Source: DAIDJM01 sp964250215 (GTDB lineage Bacteria; Pseudomonadota; Alphaproteobacteria; Acetobacterales; Acetobacteraceae). Taken from it: a stretch of 9,834 bases of DNA. The DNA lies in contig CAXUEX010000108.1 in assembly GCA_964250215.1 (NCBI GenBank), positions 1-9,834 of the forward strand. Reading direction: 5' to 3'. Positions 1 through 7,380 of this stretch are shown here, in pieces. How positions within the stretch are numbered: position 1 is the first letter of the stretch; each line of letters starts with the position of its first letter. The notes beneath the pieces are model-generated. The model saw nothing but the letters and a program-made list of their open reading frames with translations. It had not been told where the DNA came from and searched no databases. A program made the translations under genes and the position numbers.

Positions 1-763
1 CGAAGGTGCCCAGCCTGAACATCCGCCGCAGCATCCCGCCCAGCGCCACCGCCGAACTCCGCCACGCGCCCGCGGAAAAATCCGGCTCGCGCAGATAATC
101 GCCGGCGCTGCCGACCGGCATTCCGGCAGCCACGCCCGCGAAATCCACCCGCAAGCTGCGCGCCGCCCGCATCCCGTGCGCCTCCCAACCCGCCGCGTCC
201 ACGCGCTCGCCGCCGCCCAGCCGCAGCAGCATCATGCAGCTTTCGCCACCCTTGCGCGTCACCGTCACCAGCGCGCGCGTGGCAAAGCCGGCAGCGGAGC
301 AGGGTGCCTTCGTGCCGCGCAATGTTCCGCTCTCGTCCAAAAGCAGCGGATCGTCCGCCAGATCCGTCACCCACAGCCCGAACAGTTCGCCGCCGCAGGC
401 ATCGCACGCCGCCTGCCGAACCGCCGCATCGCTGCCGTAGCGCACAATCAGCCGCAGCGCGTTCACGTGCGCCTCGAAAACCCGCCCGAGCGAAACATTG
501 CCGCTCCCCAGCCAGCGCAACGCCTGCATCAGCGCCATGGCACCCGCCGGTTCCGTGCCCATGCCCAGCCCGCCCAGCGCCTCCGGCAAGGGCGCCGCCA
601 ATGCCGCCAGCTCGCGCAACTGGGCCAGATCCTCCACCGGAAACGCGCCCGCTGCATCCAGCACCGGTGCCCGGCGCTGCATTTCCGGCACCAGACGCGC
701 CAGCCCGGCCAGAAATTGCCGGCGGCGGCCGGCCAGCCCGGCGGCAACCTCTTGCGATCGCAT
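1..763 (-). CDS. Acyl-CoA dehydrogenase-like flavoprotein (3' end outside window)
   Basis: Reading the minus strand from an ATG at 763 gives 254 uninterrupted codons to the window edge, so the C-terminal third is missing (family members are usually about 370-400 residues). The N-terminus is helical and alanine/leucine-rich, followed by LPEALGGLGMG and a segment LFGLWVTDLADDP...LRGTKAPCSAAGFATRALVTV. This matches the middle beta-domain of acyl-CoA dehydrogenases, where the flavin and acyl chain are bound. The family uses FAD to oxidise the alpha-beta bond of acyl thioesters, and the catalytic glutamate lies in the part not seen here. The substrate cannot be told, and some divergent members are not beta-oxidation enzymes. 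No clear Shine-Dalgarno precedes the ATG; TTG at 775 is an alternative start. The gene is divergent from the Rieske reductase. Family assignment is from recognition of the fold pattern and fairly confident; specific function is unknown. Confidence 0.75.
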   Translation of the reverse strand, partial: MRSQEVAAGLAGRRRQFLAGLARLVPEMQRRAPVLDAAGAFPVEDLAQLRELAALAAPLPEALGGLGMGTEPAGAMALMQALRWLGSGNVSLGRVFEAHVNALRLIVRYGSDAAVRQAACDACGGELFGLWVTDLADDPLLLDESGTLRGTKAPCSAAGFATRALVTVTRKGGESCMMLLRLGGGERVDAAGWEAHGMRAARSLRVDFAGVAAGMPVGSAGDYLREPDFSAGAWRSSAVALGGMLRRMFRLGTF

Positions 764-817
764 CGGCCGCGGCAACGCAGCGCGCCCGCCCCGCGTTCCC
801 AGCCGTCGCAGGATAGC

Positions 818-823
818 GGAGAG
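818..823 (+). promoter_or_regulatory. Ribosome binding site deciding the GTG start of the Rieske reductase
   Basis: GGAGAG lies four bases before the GTG at 828. The reading frame is open further upstream, back to an ATG at 498, but that stretch is antisense to the acyl-CoA dehydrogenase gene and has no family resemblance. This site supports 828 as the start. Confidence 0.6.
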
Positions 824-827
824 CGCA

Positions 828-2393
828 GTGGCAGAAACAAACCGCGATTTCCTGTCGGCGGACGCGCTGCCCGAAGAAGGCGGTGTGCGCGAAGTGGAAC
901 TCGCCGGCGAAAAATGGCTGCTCGTGCGCGACGCTGCCGGCCTCCGCGCGCTCACCGCCACATGTCCCCATGCCGGCGCGCCATTGGCCCAAGGCGTGCG
1001 CAACGGCGACCGGCTGGTCTGCCCCTGGCACAAAGCCACTTTCTGCCTGCGCACCGGCCGCGTGCTGGAACCGCCGGCGCTCGATGCGCTGCCAATGCGC
1101 CCCGCCCGCATCGAAAACGGTCGCATCCGTCTCGAGCCTGCCGCGTCCCCGCCCAAGCCCGCCATCCGCACCGGCGATGCCCGGTGCTTCGTCATCGCCG
1201 GCGCGGGCGCCGCGGGCGCCATGGCGGCGCAAACCTTGCGGGAGGCCGGCTTCGGCGGAAAGCTGCTGCTGCTCGATGTCGCCAATCGCGTGCCCTACGA
1301 CCGCACGCTGCTCAGCAAGTATCATCTCTCGGGCGAAAAGGGCGCGGAGAAATCGCCGCTGCAGCCGCAATCCTGGTGGCGCGCGCAGCACATCGAGCGC
1401 CGCACCGCCGAAATCACGAAGCTCGATGCACCTGCGCGGCGCATCGAGTGCGGGTCAGAAACGATTGCCTACGATGCCGCGCTGATCGCCACTGGCGCGC
1501 GCCCCATCCAGCCGGATCTGCCGGGCGCGAGGCTGCCAAACGTGTTCCTGCTGCGCAGCCGCGCCGATGCCGATGCGCTGCTCGCCGCCGCCGAACGCAG
1601 CAGCACCGCCGCGGTGCTCGGCGCCAGCTTCATCGGCATGGAAGTCGCCGCCAGCCTGCGCGAGCGCGGCCTCGACGTCACGGTGATCGCGCAACAATCC
1701 GTGCCGTTCGAAAAAACGCTCGGCCGCGAGGTCGGCCACGCCTTCGTCCGGTTGCACGAAAAACGCGGCGTGCGGTTCCGTCTGCAAACCGAAGTGGAAC
1801 GCATCGAACCCGCCGGCGTGTGCCTGCGCGTCGGCGAGACGGTCGCGGCCGATCTCGTGGTCATCGGCTTCGGCGTGCGCCCGGCCACCGGCTTCGTGCA
1901 CGGCATCGCGCTGCAACAGGATGGCGGCATCGCCGTGGATGCCGAATTGCACGCGGCCGAAGCCCTATGGGCCGCCGGCGACGTGGCCGCGTTTCCGCTG
2001 CCAGGCAACGGCCCGCGCATCCGCGTGGAACATTGGCGCGTGGCGCAGCAGCATGGCCGCATCGCCGCGCTGAACATGCTCGGCGCGCACGAGACATACA
2101 CCGCCCCGCCGCTGTTCTGGACGATCCAATACCGCAAACGCCTCGATTACATCGGCCACGCCGCGGAATGGGACCACATCGAGCTGCACGGCGATCCCGA
2201 AAAACCCGAATTTCTCGCCTACTACCTGAAGAACGGCACGGTCGCCGCCGCCTGCGGCATGGATCGCGACCGCGATATGGCGGCACTGGCCGAATGGATG
2301 CGAGATCGCAGCTGCCTCGCGCAGGCAGAACTCGGCCACGCGCCCGCGGAAAAGCTGGCCTCGCCGCAACCTACATCAGCTTGTCCAGCGTGA
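828..2393 (+). CDS. Rieske [2Fe-2S] / FAD-dependent NAD(P)H ferredoxin-reductase fusion
   Basis: The product is 521 residues from the GTG start. Residues about 10-105 form a Rieske domain: C46-x-H48 (CPHAGAPL) and C65-x2-H68 (CPWHKATF) are the four cluster ligands. Residues about 118-390 form a two-dinucleotide-binding reductase: GAGAAG (125-130) for FAD, ATGARP (221-226), GASFIG (265-270) for NAD(P)H, and WAAGDVAAFP (381-390), the second FAD contact. About 130 further residues form the C-terminal (reductase dimerisation-like) domain. There is no CxxC redox-active disulfide, which argues for a ferredoxin/rubredoxin reductase or AIF-type (AIFM3/Nfrl-like) enzyme rather than a thioredoxin or disulfide reductase. 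It likely moves electrons from NAD(P)H through FAD to a partner, with the Rieske cluster as relay. It is cytoplasmic, with no signal peptide. The partner is unknown, and no oxygenase gene adjoins it. Its 3' end overlaps the convergent molybdopterin subunit gene by 23 bp. Confidence 0.9.
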   Translation: MAETNRDFLSADALPEEGGVREVELAGEKWLLVRDAAGLRALTATCPHAGAPLAQGVRNGDRLVCPWHKATFCLRTGRVLEPPALDALPMRPARIENGRIRLEPAASPPKPAIRTGDARCFVIAGAGAAGAMAAQTLREAGFGGKLLLLDVANRVPYDRTLLSKYHLSGEKGAEKSPLQPQSWWRAQHIERRTAEITKLDAPARRIECGSETIAYDAALIATGARPIQPDLPGARLPNVFLLRSRADADALLAAAERSSTAAVLGASFIGMEVAASLRERGLDVTVIAQQSVPFEKTLGREVGHAFVRLHEKRGVRFRLQTEVERIEPAGVCLRVGETVAADLVVIGFGVRPATGFVHGIALQQDGGIAVDAELHAAEALWAAGDVAAFPLPGNGPRIRVEHWRVAQQHGRIAALNMLGAHETYTAPPLFWTIQYRKRLDYIGHAAEWDHIELHGDPEKPEFLAYYLKNGTVAAACGMDRDRDMAALAEWMRDRSCLAQAELGHAPAEKLASPQPTSACPA

Positions 2394-4647
2394 TCGGCAA
2401 CGTGCGCACGCGCTTGCCAGTTGCGTTGTAAACCGCGTTCGCCACCGCCGCGCCCACTCCCGTGATGCCGATCTCGCCGATGCCCCGCAAGCCGCCCGGC
2501 GAATGGGGATCCGGAATATCGGTCCACATCACCTCGATGTGCGGCACGTCCATGTGCACCGGCACATGGTATTCGGCGAGCGATGGGTTAGTGATCCGTC
2601 CGCTGCGCTCGTCGAACTGCGCTTCCTCCATCAGCGCCAAGCCAAGCCCCATGATGATACCACCGCGAAACTGGCTGGAAGCGGTACGTGCATTCAGGAT
2701 GCGCCCGGTGTCGAAGGACCCGAGAAAACGCGAAACCCGTATCTCGCCGGTGTCCTCGTTCACCCGCACCTCGCAGAACTGCGCGCCGAACGAATGCATC
2801 GAATGCTGCTTCATCTCCTCGGGCGGCGGCGCTTGCGCCTCCGCCGCCAGCTCGCTCCGCCCGGCGCGTTTCAGGATGGCGGCATAGCTTTCAAAACGGT
2901 CCGGCACTCCCACCTGGCCTAGCCCGCCGCCGCGCGATTCCACCTCCGCCGGCTGCAACCCCGCAAGCGGCGAGGAATTGCCCGCAAGCTGTAGCAGTTC
3001 CGCCACCAGAACATCATAGGCAGCCGCCACCGCCGCCACGATCGATGCGCTCTGCGAAGATCCACCGGCAACCGTGCCGCTCGGCAGCGCCGTGTCGCCG
3101 TATTCGAAAATCACCTGTTGCGGCAACAGCCCTAGCCGTTCGGCCGCGTGCTGCGCCTGCACCGTGGCCGTGCCCATGCCCATCTCATGGCTCGCCATCT
3201 GCACCACCGCGCCCTCAGCGGTCAGCCGGATGCGCGCCGCCCCGCCCGGCATCCGGAAATACGGATAGGTCGCGGTCGCCACGCCCATGCCGATCCGCCA
3301 CGCACCGTCCCGCCGCACCCCCGGAATCGGGCTGCGCTCCGCCCAACCGAACCTTGCCGCGCCGCGTTGGTACGCCTCCAGGATGTTGCGGGAGGAAAAC
3401 GCCAGGCCGGATGTTGGGTCCTTTTCGGGCTCCATCCGACGGCGCAGCTCGATGGGGTCCAGCCGCATCGCTTCGGCCAGCTCGTCCACCGCGCATTCCA
3501 GCGCGAACGTGCCAATGCTTTCGCCGGGCGCGCGCATGAACGTGTTGGCCAGCATGTCCAGCTCCACCACCATCTGCGAAAGCTTGATGCTGTCGGCTGC
3601 GTACATGTGGCGCGCCGGAAACGTGAACTGTTCCGGCATCGCATTGTGTGCTGTCATCGCCGCCACGCCCGTGTGGATCAGCGCCGCCAGCCGGCCATCC
3701 GCCCTGGCACCCAGCGCCACCCGCTGTTCCGTGCAGGTGCGGCCGCCCACCACGCGGAACACGCTCTCCCGCGAAAGCGCCATGCGCACCGGCCGGCCGC
3801 TCGTCCGCGCCGCCGCCGCCGCAAGAATCTGATGGTCCCACAGGCATTTGCCGCCGAACCCGCCGCCCACATAGGGCGAAATCACGCGCACGTCCGCGGC
3901 GTCCATCGCGAAAACCTGCGCCAGCGTCCAGGCGGTGGCATTCACGAGTTGCGAGGCGTCGTGCACCACAAGCCGGTCGTCTTCCCAGAACACCGTGCAG
4001 GCGTGCGGTTCGATCGCATTGTGGTTGTGCCGCGGCGTGCAATAGGTCTGATCCACCCGGAACGCCGCGCCCGCCAGCGCGGCTTCCGCGTCGCCGACCG
4101 CCACGCAAGCCGGCTCACCCAGCACATTGTCGGGCGGGTGCGCCGAGCCTTTCGCCGTTTCGAACACCGTTGCCGCCGGCGCCGGCACATACTGCACGCG
4201 CACGAGCGAAGCCGCGTGGTCCGCCTGCTCCTGCGTCTCGGCAAGCACCACCGCCACCGGCTGGCCGTTCCAGTTCACCTCCGCATCCTGCATCACCGGC
4301 AGGTCGCTCGGTGCCGCGGCCAGCGGCGCCGTCAGGAACAGCGGCGGCGGCCGCATCCGTGGCGCGTTGCGATACGTCATCACCAACGCCACACCCGGCG
4401 CCGCTTCTGCCTCCGCCACGTCCAGCGTGTCGATCCGGCCGCGCGCCACCGTGCTGTGCACCAGCGCGGCATATAGCAGGTTCGGCAGCTTCACTTCCGC
4501 CGCGAAGCGGGCGCGCCCCGTAACCTTCAGTTGGCCGTCCACGCGCGTAACCGGCGCGCCGATGGCGCCGTGCTTGCCGCTAAGCGGATCCGGTGCCCCG
4601 GCCGGGCGCCAGGTGGCGTGCGCCCGCGCGTCCAAGGGCGCACTCAT
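2371..4647 (-). CDS. paoC: Molybdopterin-binding catalytic subunit, PaoC-like aldehyde oxidoreductase (xanthine dehydrogenase family)
   Basis: This is the 758-residue large subunit of a three-subunit molybdenum hydroxylase, close to the usual 730-770 residues for this type. Visible marks are the a/b-hammerhead start GAPVTRVDGQLKVTGRARFAAEV (about 30-52), the molybdopterin-contact motif GGGFGGK (261-267), MRAPGE (371-376), a second cofactor segment EMGMGTATVQAQHAAERLG (about 488-506), and GIGEIG near the C-terminus, where E725 is at the position of the family's catalytic base. The family hydroxylates aldehydes or N-heterocycles using water oxygen and passes electrons to the [2Fe-2S] and FAD subunits. 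The ATG at 4647 overlaps the TGA of the FAD subunit gene (ATGA), which fixes the start; the frame is open a further 61 codons upstream but there only overlaps the neighbour. Similarity to PaoC is inferred mainly from the partner FAD subunit. The substrate is unproven, with aromatic aldehydes the first guess. The cofactor-maturation chaperone (XdhC/PaoD type) is not in the window. Confidence 0.92.
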   Translation of the reverse strand: MSAPLDARAHATWRPAGAPDPLSGKHGAIGAPVTRVDGQLKVTGRARFAAEVKLPNLLYAALVHSTVARGRIDTLDVAEAEAAPGVALVMTYRNAPRMRPPPLFLTAPLAAAPSDLPVMQDAEVNWNGQPVAVVLAETQEQADHAASLVRVQYVPAPAATVFETAKGSAHPPDNVLGEPACVAVGDAEAALAGAAFRVDQTYCTPRHNHNAIEPHACTVFWEDDRLVVHDASQLVNATAWTLAQVFAMDAADVRVISPYVGGGFGGKCLWDHQILAAAAARTSGRPVRMALSRESVFRVVGGRTCTEQRVALGARADGRLAALIHTGVAAMTAHNAMPEQFTFPARHMYAADSIKLSQMVVELDMLANTFMRAPGESIGTFALECAVDELAEAMRLDPIELRRRMEPEKDPTSGLAFSSRNILEAYQRGAARFGWAERSPIPGVRRDGAWRIGMGVATATYPYFRMPGGAARIRLTAEGAVVQMASHEMGMGTATVQAQHAAERLGLLPQQVIFEYGDTALPSGTVAGGSSQSASIVAAVAAAYDVLVAELLQLAGNSSPLAGLQPAEVESRGGGLGQVGVPDRFESYAAILKRAGRSELAAEAQAPPPEEMKQHSMHSFGAQFCEVRVNEDTGEIRVSRFLGSFDTGRILNARTASSQFRGGIIMGLGLALMEEAQFDERSGRITNPSLAEYHVPVHMDVPHIEVMWTDIPDPHSPGGLRGIGEIGITGVGAAVANAVYNATGKRVRTLPITLDKLM

Positions 4648-5633
4648 GGCGCGGCCCCCCCGGCAAGTTCGCGCAACGTCGCCGCAACCACGCGCTTTGC
4701 CAGTTCGATCTTGAAACTGTTCTGCGGCAGCCCCGCGGCGTCCTTCAGCTCGGCATCGGCCGCAGCGCGAAAACTCGGCATTGTGGCCGGCGCACCGCGC
4801 AATGCCGCCTCCGCCTGCCACGCGCGCCAAGGCTTGGGCGCAACGCCGCCCAGCGCCAAACGCACGTCCCGCACCGTGCCGTCCGCCGCCACTTCCAGCG
4901 CCACCGCCACGGAAACAAGCGCGAAAGCATAGCTCGCCCGGTCCCGCACCTTGCGATACGTGGCGTGCTGCCCGAACGCGAGCGGCGGCAGCTCCACCGC
5001 CGTGATTAGCTCGCCGCCGCCCAGTTCCGTCTCCCGATCGGGCCGATCGCCGGGCAGGCGATGCAGGTCGGTCAGTTTAACGGTGCGCGGCCCCTCCGGG
5101 CCCTGCACATGCACAATCGCGTCGTACATCGCCAGCGCCACGCACATGTCGGAGGGATGCGTGGCGATGCAGGATGGCGAGGCGCCGAGAATGGCGTGGT
5201 TGCGATGGAAACCGCCGATCGCGTCGCACCCGTCGCCCGGCGCGCGCTTGTTGCAGTGCGCGGCGTCATCGTAGAAATAGGCGCAGCGGGTGCGCTGCAG
5301 AATATTCCCGCCCACCGTCGCCATGTTGCGAATCTGCCCGCTGGCGCCCGCAAGAATAGCGCGCGACAAGGCCGGAAACCGCGTTCGCACCGCCCGGTCG
5401 CTCGCCACGTCCGTATTCGTCGCACCCGCGCCAATCCGGATGCCGCCATCCTCGAGCGCCTCGATGCGCCGCGAAATGCCGGTCACGTCCACCAGCGATT
5501 CCGGCCGCTCCACCGTCTCGCGCATCAGGTCCACCAGATTGGTGCCGCCCCCGAGATAGCGGGCGCCCGCAAGCTGGCCCAGCCGCACCGCCTCGGCCGC
5601 GTCGGACGCGCGCGCGTAGCTCAGCGGGGTCAT
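4644..5633 (-). CDS. paoB: FAD-binding subunit with PaoB-type [4Fe-4S] insertion
   Basis: This 329-residue protein is the FAD subunit of the molybdenum hydroxylase, carrying electrons from the iron-sulfur subunit to the final acceptor. FAD-binding motifs are LGGGTNL (27-33) and ASGQIRNMATVGGNIL (97-112). Directly after the second motif comes an insertion with four cysteines, C117, C127, C136 and C155, in a context (RTRCAYF, CNKR, GC, CIATHPSDM) that closely resembles E. coli PaoB, where the insertion binds a [4Fe-4S] cluster absent from ordinary xanthine dehydrogenases. A fifth cysteine, C164, follows. The C-terminal domain (VRDRASYAFALVSVAVALEV...LGGVAPKPWRA) is typical of the family. The ATG at 5633 overlaps the stop of the upstream small-subunit gene (ATGA), and its own stop overlaps the start of the large subunit, so the three genes are probably translationally coupled. 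The assignment is confident; the symbol rests on the cluster insertion. Confidence 0.93.
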   Translation of the reverse strand: MTPLSYARASDAAEAVRLGQLAGARYLGGGTNLVDLMRETVERPESLVDVTGISRRIEALEDGGIRIGAGATNTDVASDRAVRTRFPALSRAILAGASGQIRNMATVGGNILQRTRCAYFYDDAAHCNKRAPGDGCDAIGGFHRNHAILGASPSCIATHPSDMCVALAMYDAIVHVQGPEGPRTVKLTDLHRLPGDRPDRETELGGGELITAVELPPLAFGQHATYRKVRDRASYAFALVSVAVALEVAADGTVRDVRLALGGVAPKPWRAWQAEAALRGAPATMPSFRAAADAELKDAAGLPQNSFKIELAKRVVAATLRELAGGAAP

Positions 5634-6139
5634 GCGCCCGCCCCTGCCGGCGCCAGCGTCGCCACCGCGTCGATAATCCCATTATACGCGCCGCAGCGGC
5701 ACAGATTGCCGCTCATCCGCTCCCGCAGCTCGTCGCCATCCAGCACAATGCTCTCCGCGCCCAAATCGCGGGTGAGAACGCTCGGCACGCCGCGCTCCGC
5801 TTCGTCCAGCATCCCCAGCGCCGAGCAGATTTGCCCAGGCGTGCAATATCCGCACTGAAACCCATCGTGTTCCAGGAACGCCCGCTGCAACGGATGCAAC
5901 TCGCCCGCCGCGCCCAGCCCCTCCACCGTGGTAATGGCCTGCCCCTGATACTGCACCGCCAGCGCCAGGCAGGAATTGATGCGTACGCCGTCCACCAATA
6001 CGGTGCACGCGCCGCATGCGCCCTGGTTGCAGCCCTTTTTCGTGCCGAACAGGCCCAGATGGTCGCGCAGAAGGTCCAGTAGGGACGTGCGCAGGTCGAA
6101 TTCGGCATCCACCTGCCTGCCGTTGATCGAAAACTGCAT
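5630..6139 (-). CDS. paoA: [2Fe-2S] iron-sulfur subunit of the molybdenum hydroxylase, PaoA-like
   Basis: This is the 169-residue small subunit. Residues about 1-75 form a plant-type ferredoxin domain with C37, C42, C45 and C57 (GCNQGACGACTVLVDG...SCLALA). The C-terminal helical domain holds the second cluster with C96, C99, C147 and C149 (QCGYCTPGQ and NLCRCGAYNGI). The two clusters relay electrons from the molybdenum site to FAD. I chose the ATG at 6139 because GGAGG sits four bases before it and the ferredoxin fold begins at once (MQFSINGRQVD). An ATG at 6190 would add 17 residues with no twin-arginine motif. E. coli PaoA is exported by Tat; with either start, no signal is visible here, so the complex is probably cytoplasmic. 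It is the first gene of the operon, 82 bp after the RMD1-family gene on the same strand. Confidence 0.93.
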   Translation of the reverse strand: MQFSINGRQVDAEFDLRTSLLDLLRDHLGLFGTKKGCNQGACGACTVLVDGVRINSCLALAVQYQGQAITTVEGLGAAGELHPLQRAFLEHDGFQCGYCTPGQICSALGMLDEAERGVPSVLTRDLGAESIVLDGDELRERMSGNLCRCGAYNGIIDAVATLAPAGAGA

Positions 6140-6143
6140 CTCG

Positions 6144-6148
6144 CCTCC
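6144..6148 (-). promoter_or_regulatory. Shine-Dalgarno of the [2Fe-2S] subunit gene
   Basis: On the minus strand GGAGG lies four bases before the ATG at 6139. It favours this start over the ATG at 6190, which has no comparable site. Confidence 0.65.
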
Positions 6149-6221
6149 CGCATAAGCCGCCGCCAGGCCAAGCCCGGTCCCCGCCCTCAACGATGCGGCC
6201 GGCCGAAGGTTGATTCCGGCC

Positions 6222-7304
6222 TCAACGCCGCCCGAACAGCGCCAGCAAGATCTCCACCGCGATCAGCGCCACCACCAGCGCCTCCATGAACCCGGCCCGC
6301 CCGCTCGCCGCCTCGTCGTACAGCGCCGCATACGTGTCGCGGATGATCGCAAGCTTCCGGTCCACCGCGTCGCTCACCGGCTGCACACGGAACAATTCCA
6401 GCGCCGCGGCATACACGCGCGCCAGGTAAACGTCCTCCGTCACCTGCAACGCGTTGTCCACCTTCTCGGTCAGTTCCGTCACTTCCGCCACCAGCGCATA
6501 CAGCCGCCGCGCCAGGCTGGCGAAGCGCCGCGGCCCGCGGCGCCAGCTTCGCGTCGCCTCCACAAGATCGTACATCCGCGGCAGCTCGGCATCCAGCAGC
6601 TCGTCGTAATACCGCATCTCCAGCAACTGCGCGTTCGCCACTTCCAGCACGTCCGCCACATCCGTGTCGCGCCGCGGTTCGTAGATGAAGGCGCGATCCC
6701 AGGTCAGCACCACCAGATCGTCGGTGTAATAACTGAACCGCCGGCTCAGCAGATCGGCCCGCGCGCCATCTGCCAGCCGCCGAACCTCGCCCGAAAGCAG
6801 CGGCACCAGATCGATCTCCGTGCCGATCGCCGCCGCCGAAACCGGCTCGGTAAAGCCGTGCACCGTGGTGATCAGGTAATCCTCTTCCAGCCCCGATTGC
6901 GCCGGCCGGTCCAGCGCCGGACCGATCGCCGCCAGCAACGGCGCCAGCGCCGCCTGCCACGCTGGATCGCCCTCGGCCAACTGCATCGCGTTGGTCAGCG
7001 CTGCCAGCGCCGGCCAGTCCAGCCCGTCCGCCGGCACCCGCAGCGCCAGCGTGATCACGCCGAAAATATACAGCCGCGCCGTAGCCGCCGCTTCCACCGC
7101 GCCACCCGGCAGTTCCAGCCGCAGCGGCGGCAGCGAAAGCCCCAGCGGCGGATCGCCGAAACTCACGGCCTTCGGCGGCGTGCCCGTCAGCCGCGAACGC
7201 GCGCCCGGCCGCGCCCAAAGCGCCTCGGCGCGGGTCAGATCGATCGCATTGGCCACGTCGAACAGGCGCATCGCCGTGACATGGCCGGTCTCCACGATGG
7301 GCAT
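6222..7304 (-). CDS. RMD1/RMND1 (DUF155) family protein with C-terminal membrane anchor
   Basis: This 360-residue protein belongs to the DUF155 family (yeast RMD1 and Sif2/Sif3, human RMND1, bacterial YagE-type). The family core starts at ATARLYIFGVITLAL (about 75-88), and the best conserved part is FSYYTDDLVVLTWDRAFIYEP followed by LEVANAQLLEMRYYDELLDAEL (about 190-241). A helical, coiled-coil-prone stretch, RRLYALVAEVTELTEKVDNALQVTEDVYL (about 266-294), precedes a C-terminal hydrophobic helix (about 339-357, FMEALVVALIAVEILLALF) ending in RR. This predicts a tail-anchored inner-membrane protein with its bulk in the cytoplasm. Human RMND1 acts in mitochondrial translation at the inner membrane; the bacterial role is unknown. 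The frame is open back to 7454, but that part is antisense to crtI, so I start at ATG 7304; ATG 7271 is possible and neither has a clear Shine-Dalgarno. The gene is divergent from crtI across 79 bp that hold two PpsR-like sites. Confidence 0.88.
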   Translation of the reverse strand: MPIVETGHVTAMRLFDVANAIDLTRAEALWARPGARSRLTGTPPKAVSFGDPPLGLSLPPLRLELPGGAVEAAATARLYIFGVITLALRVPADGLDWPALAALTNAMQLAEGDPAWQAALAPLLAAIGPALDRPAQSGLEEDYLITTVHGFTEPVSAAAIGTEIDLVPLLSGEVRRLADGARADLLSRRFSYYTDDLVVLTWDRAFIYEPRRDTDVADVLEVANAQLLEMRYYDELLDAELPRMYDLVEATRSWRRGPRRFASLARRLYALVAEVTELTEKVDNALQVTEDVYLARVYAAALELFRVQPVSDAVDRKLAIIRDTYAALYDEAASGRAGFMEALVVALIAVEILLALFGRR

Positions 7305-7355
7305 GGCAAATCTGTGCCGGGGTGGCTCACGGCCGGCAAGGAGGGACTTTCCTTT

Positions 7356-7373
7356 TGTCAATTTGGCTTTACA
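7356..7373. promoter_or_regulatory. PpsR/CrtJ-type operator, site 1 (TGT-N12-ACA)
   Basis: TGT at 7356-7358 and ACA at 7371-7373 are separated by exactly 12 bases, the consensus recognised by the photosynthesis repressor PpsR/CrtJ. The fourth base is C (TGTC), as often seen in known sites. It lies in the 79 bp between the divergent crtI and RMD1-family genes, ending 10 bases before the crtI ATG. That the match is a working operator is inference. Confidence 0.7.
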
Positions 7374-7380
7374 GTCCGGC

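Noticed and set aside
764..827. Divergent promoter region between the acyl-CoA dehydrogenase-like and Rieske genes
   Set aside because: At 64 bp and very GC-rich, it shows no recognisable -35/-10 pair or palindrome, so only the ribosome site at 818-823 is annotated.
176..2431. Very long plus-strand open frame (751 codons) over the left part of the window
   Set aside because: It is antisense to the acyl-CoA dehydrogenase gene and out of frame with the Rieske reductase. The translation is arginine/alanine-rich low complexity with no family marks, as expected in GC-rich DNA.
3148..4476. Long plus-strand frame (442 codons) opposite the molybdopterin subunit gene
   Set aside because: The minus-strand frame has clear xanthine dehydrogenase family motifs throughout. 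The plus-strand product is histidine/arginine-rich with no recognisable domain.
6196..6205. CGGCCGGCCG palindrome between the RMD1-family gene and the [2Fe-2S] subunit gene
   Set aside because: It is a short self-complementary GC word with no T-run after it on either strand. It is not a convincing terminator or operator in DNA of this composition.
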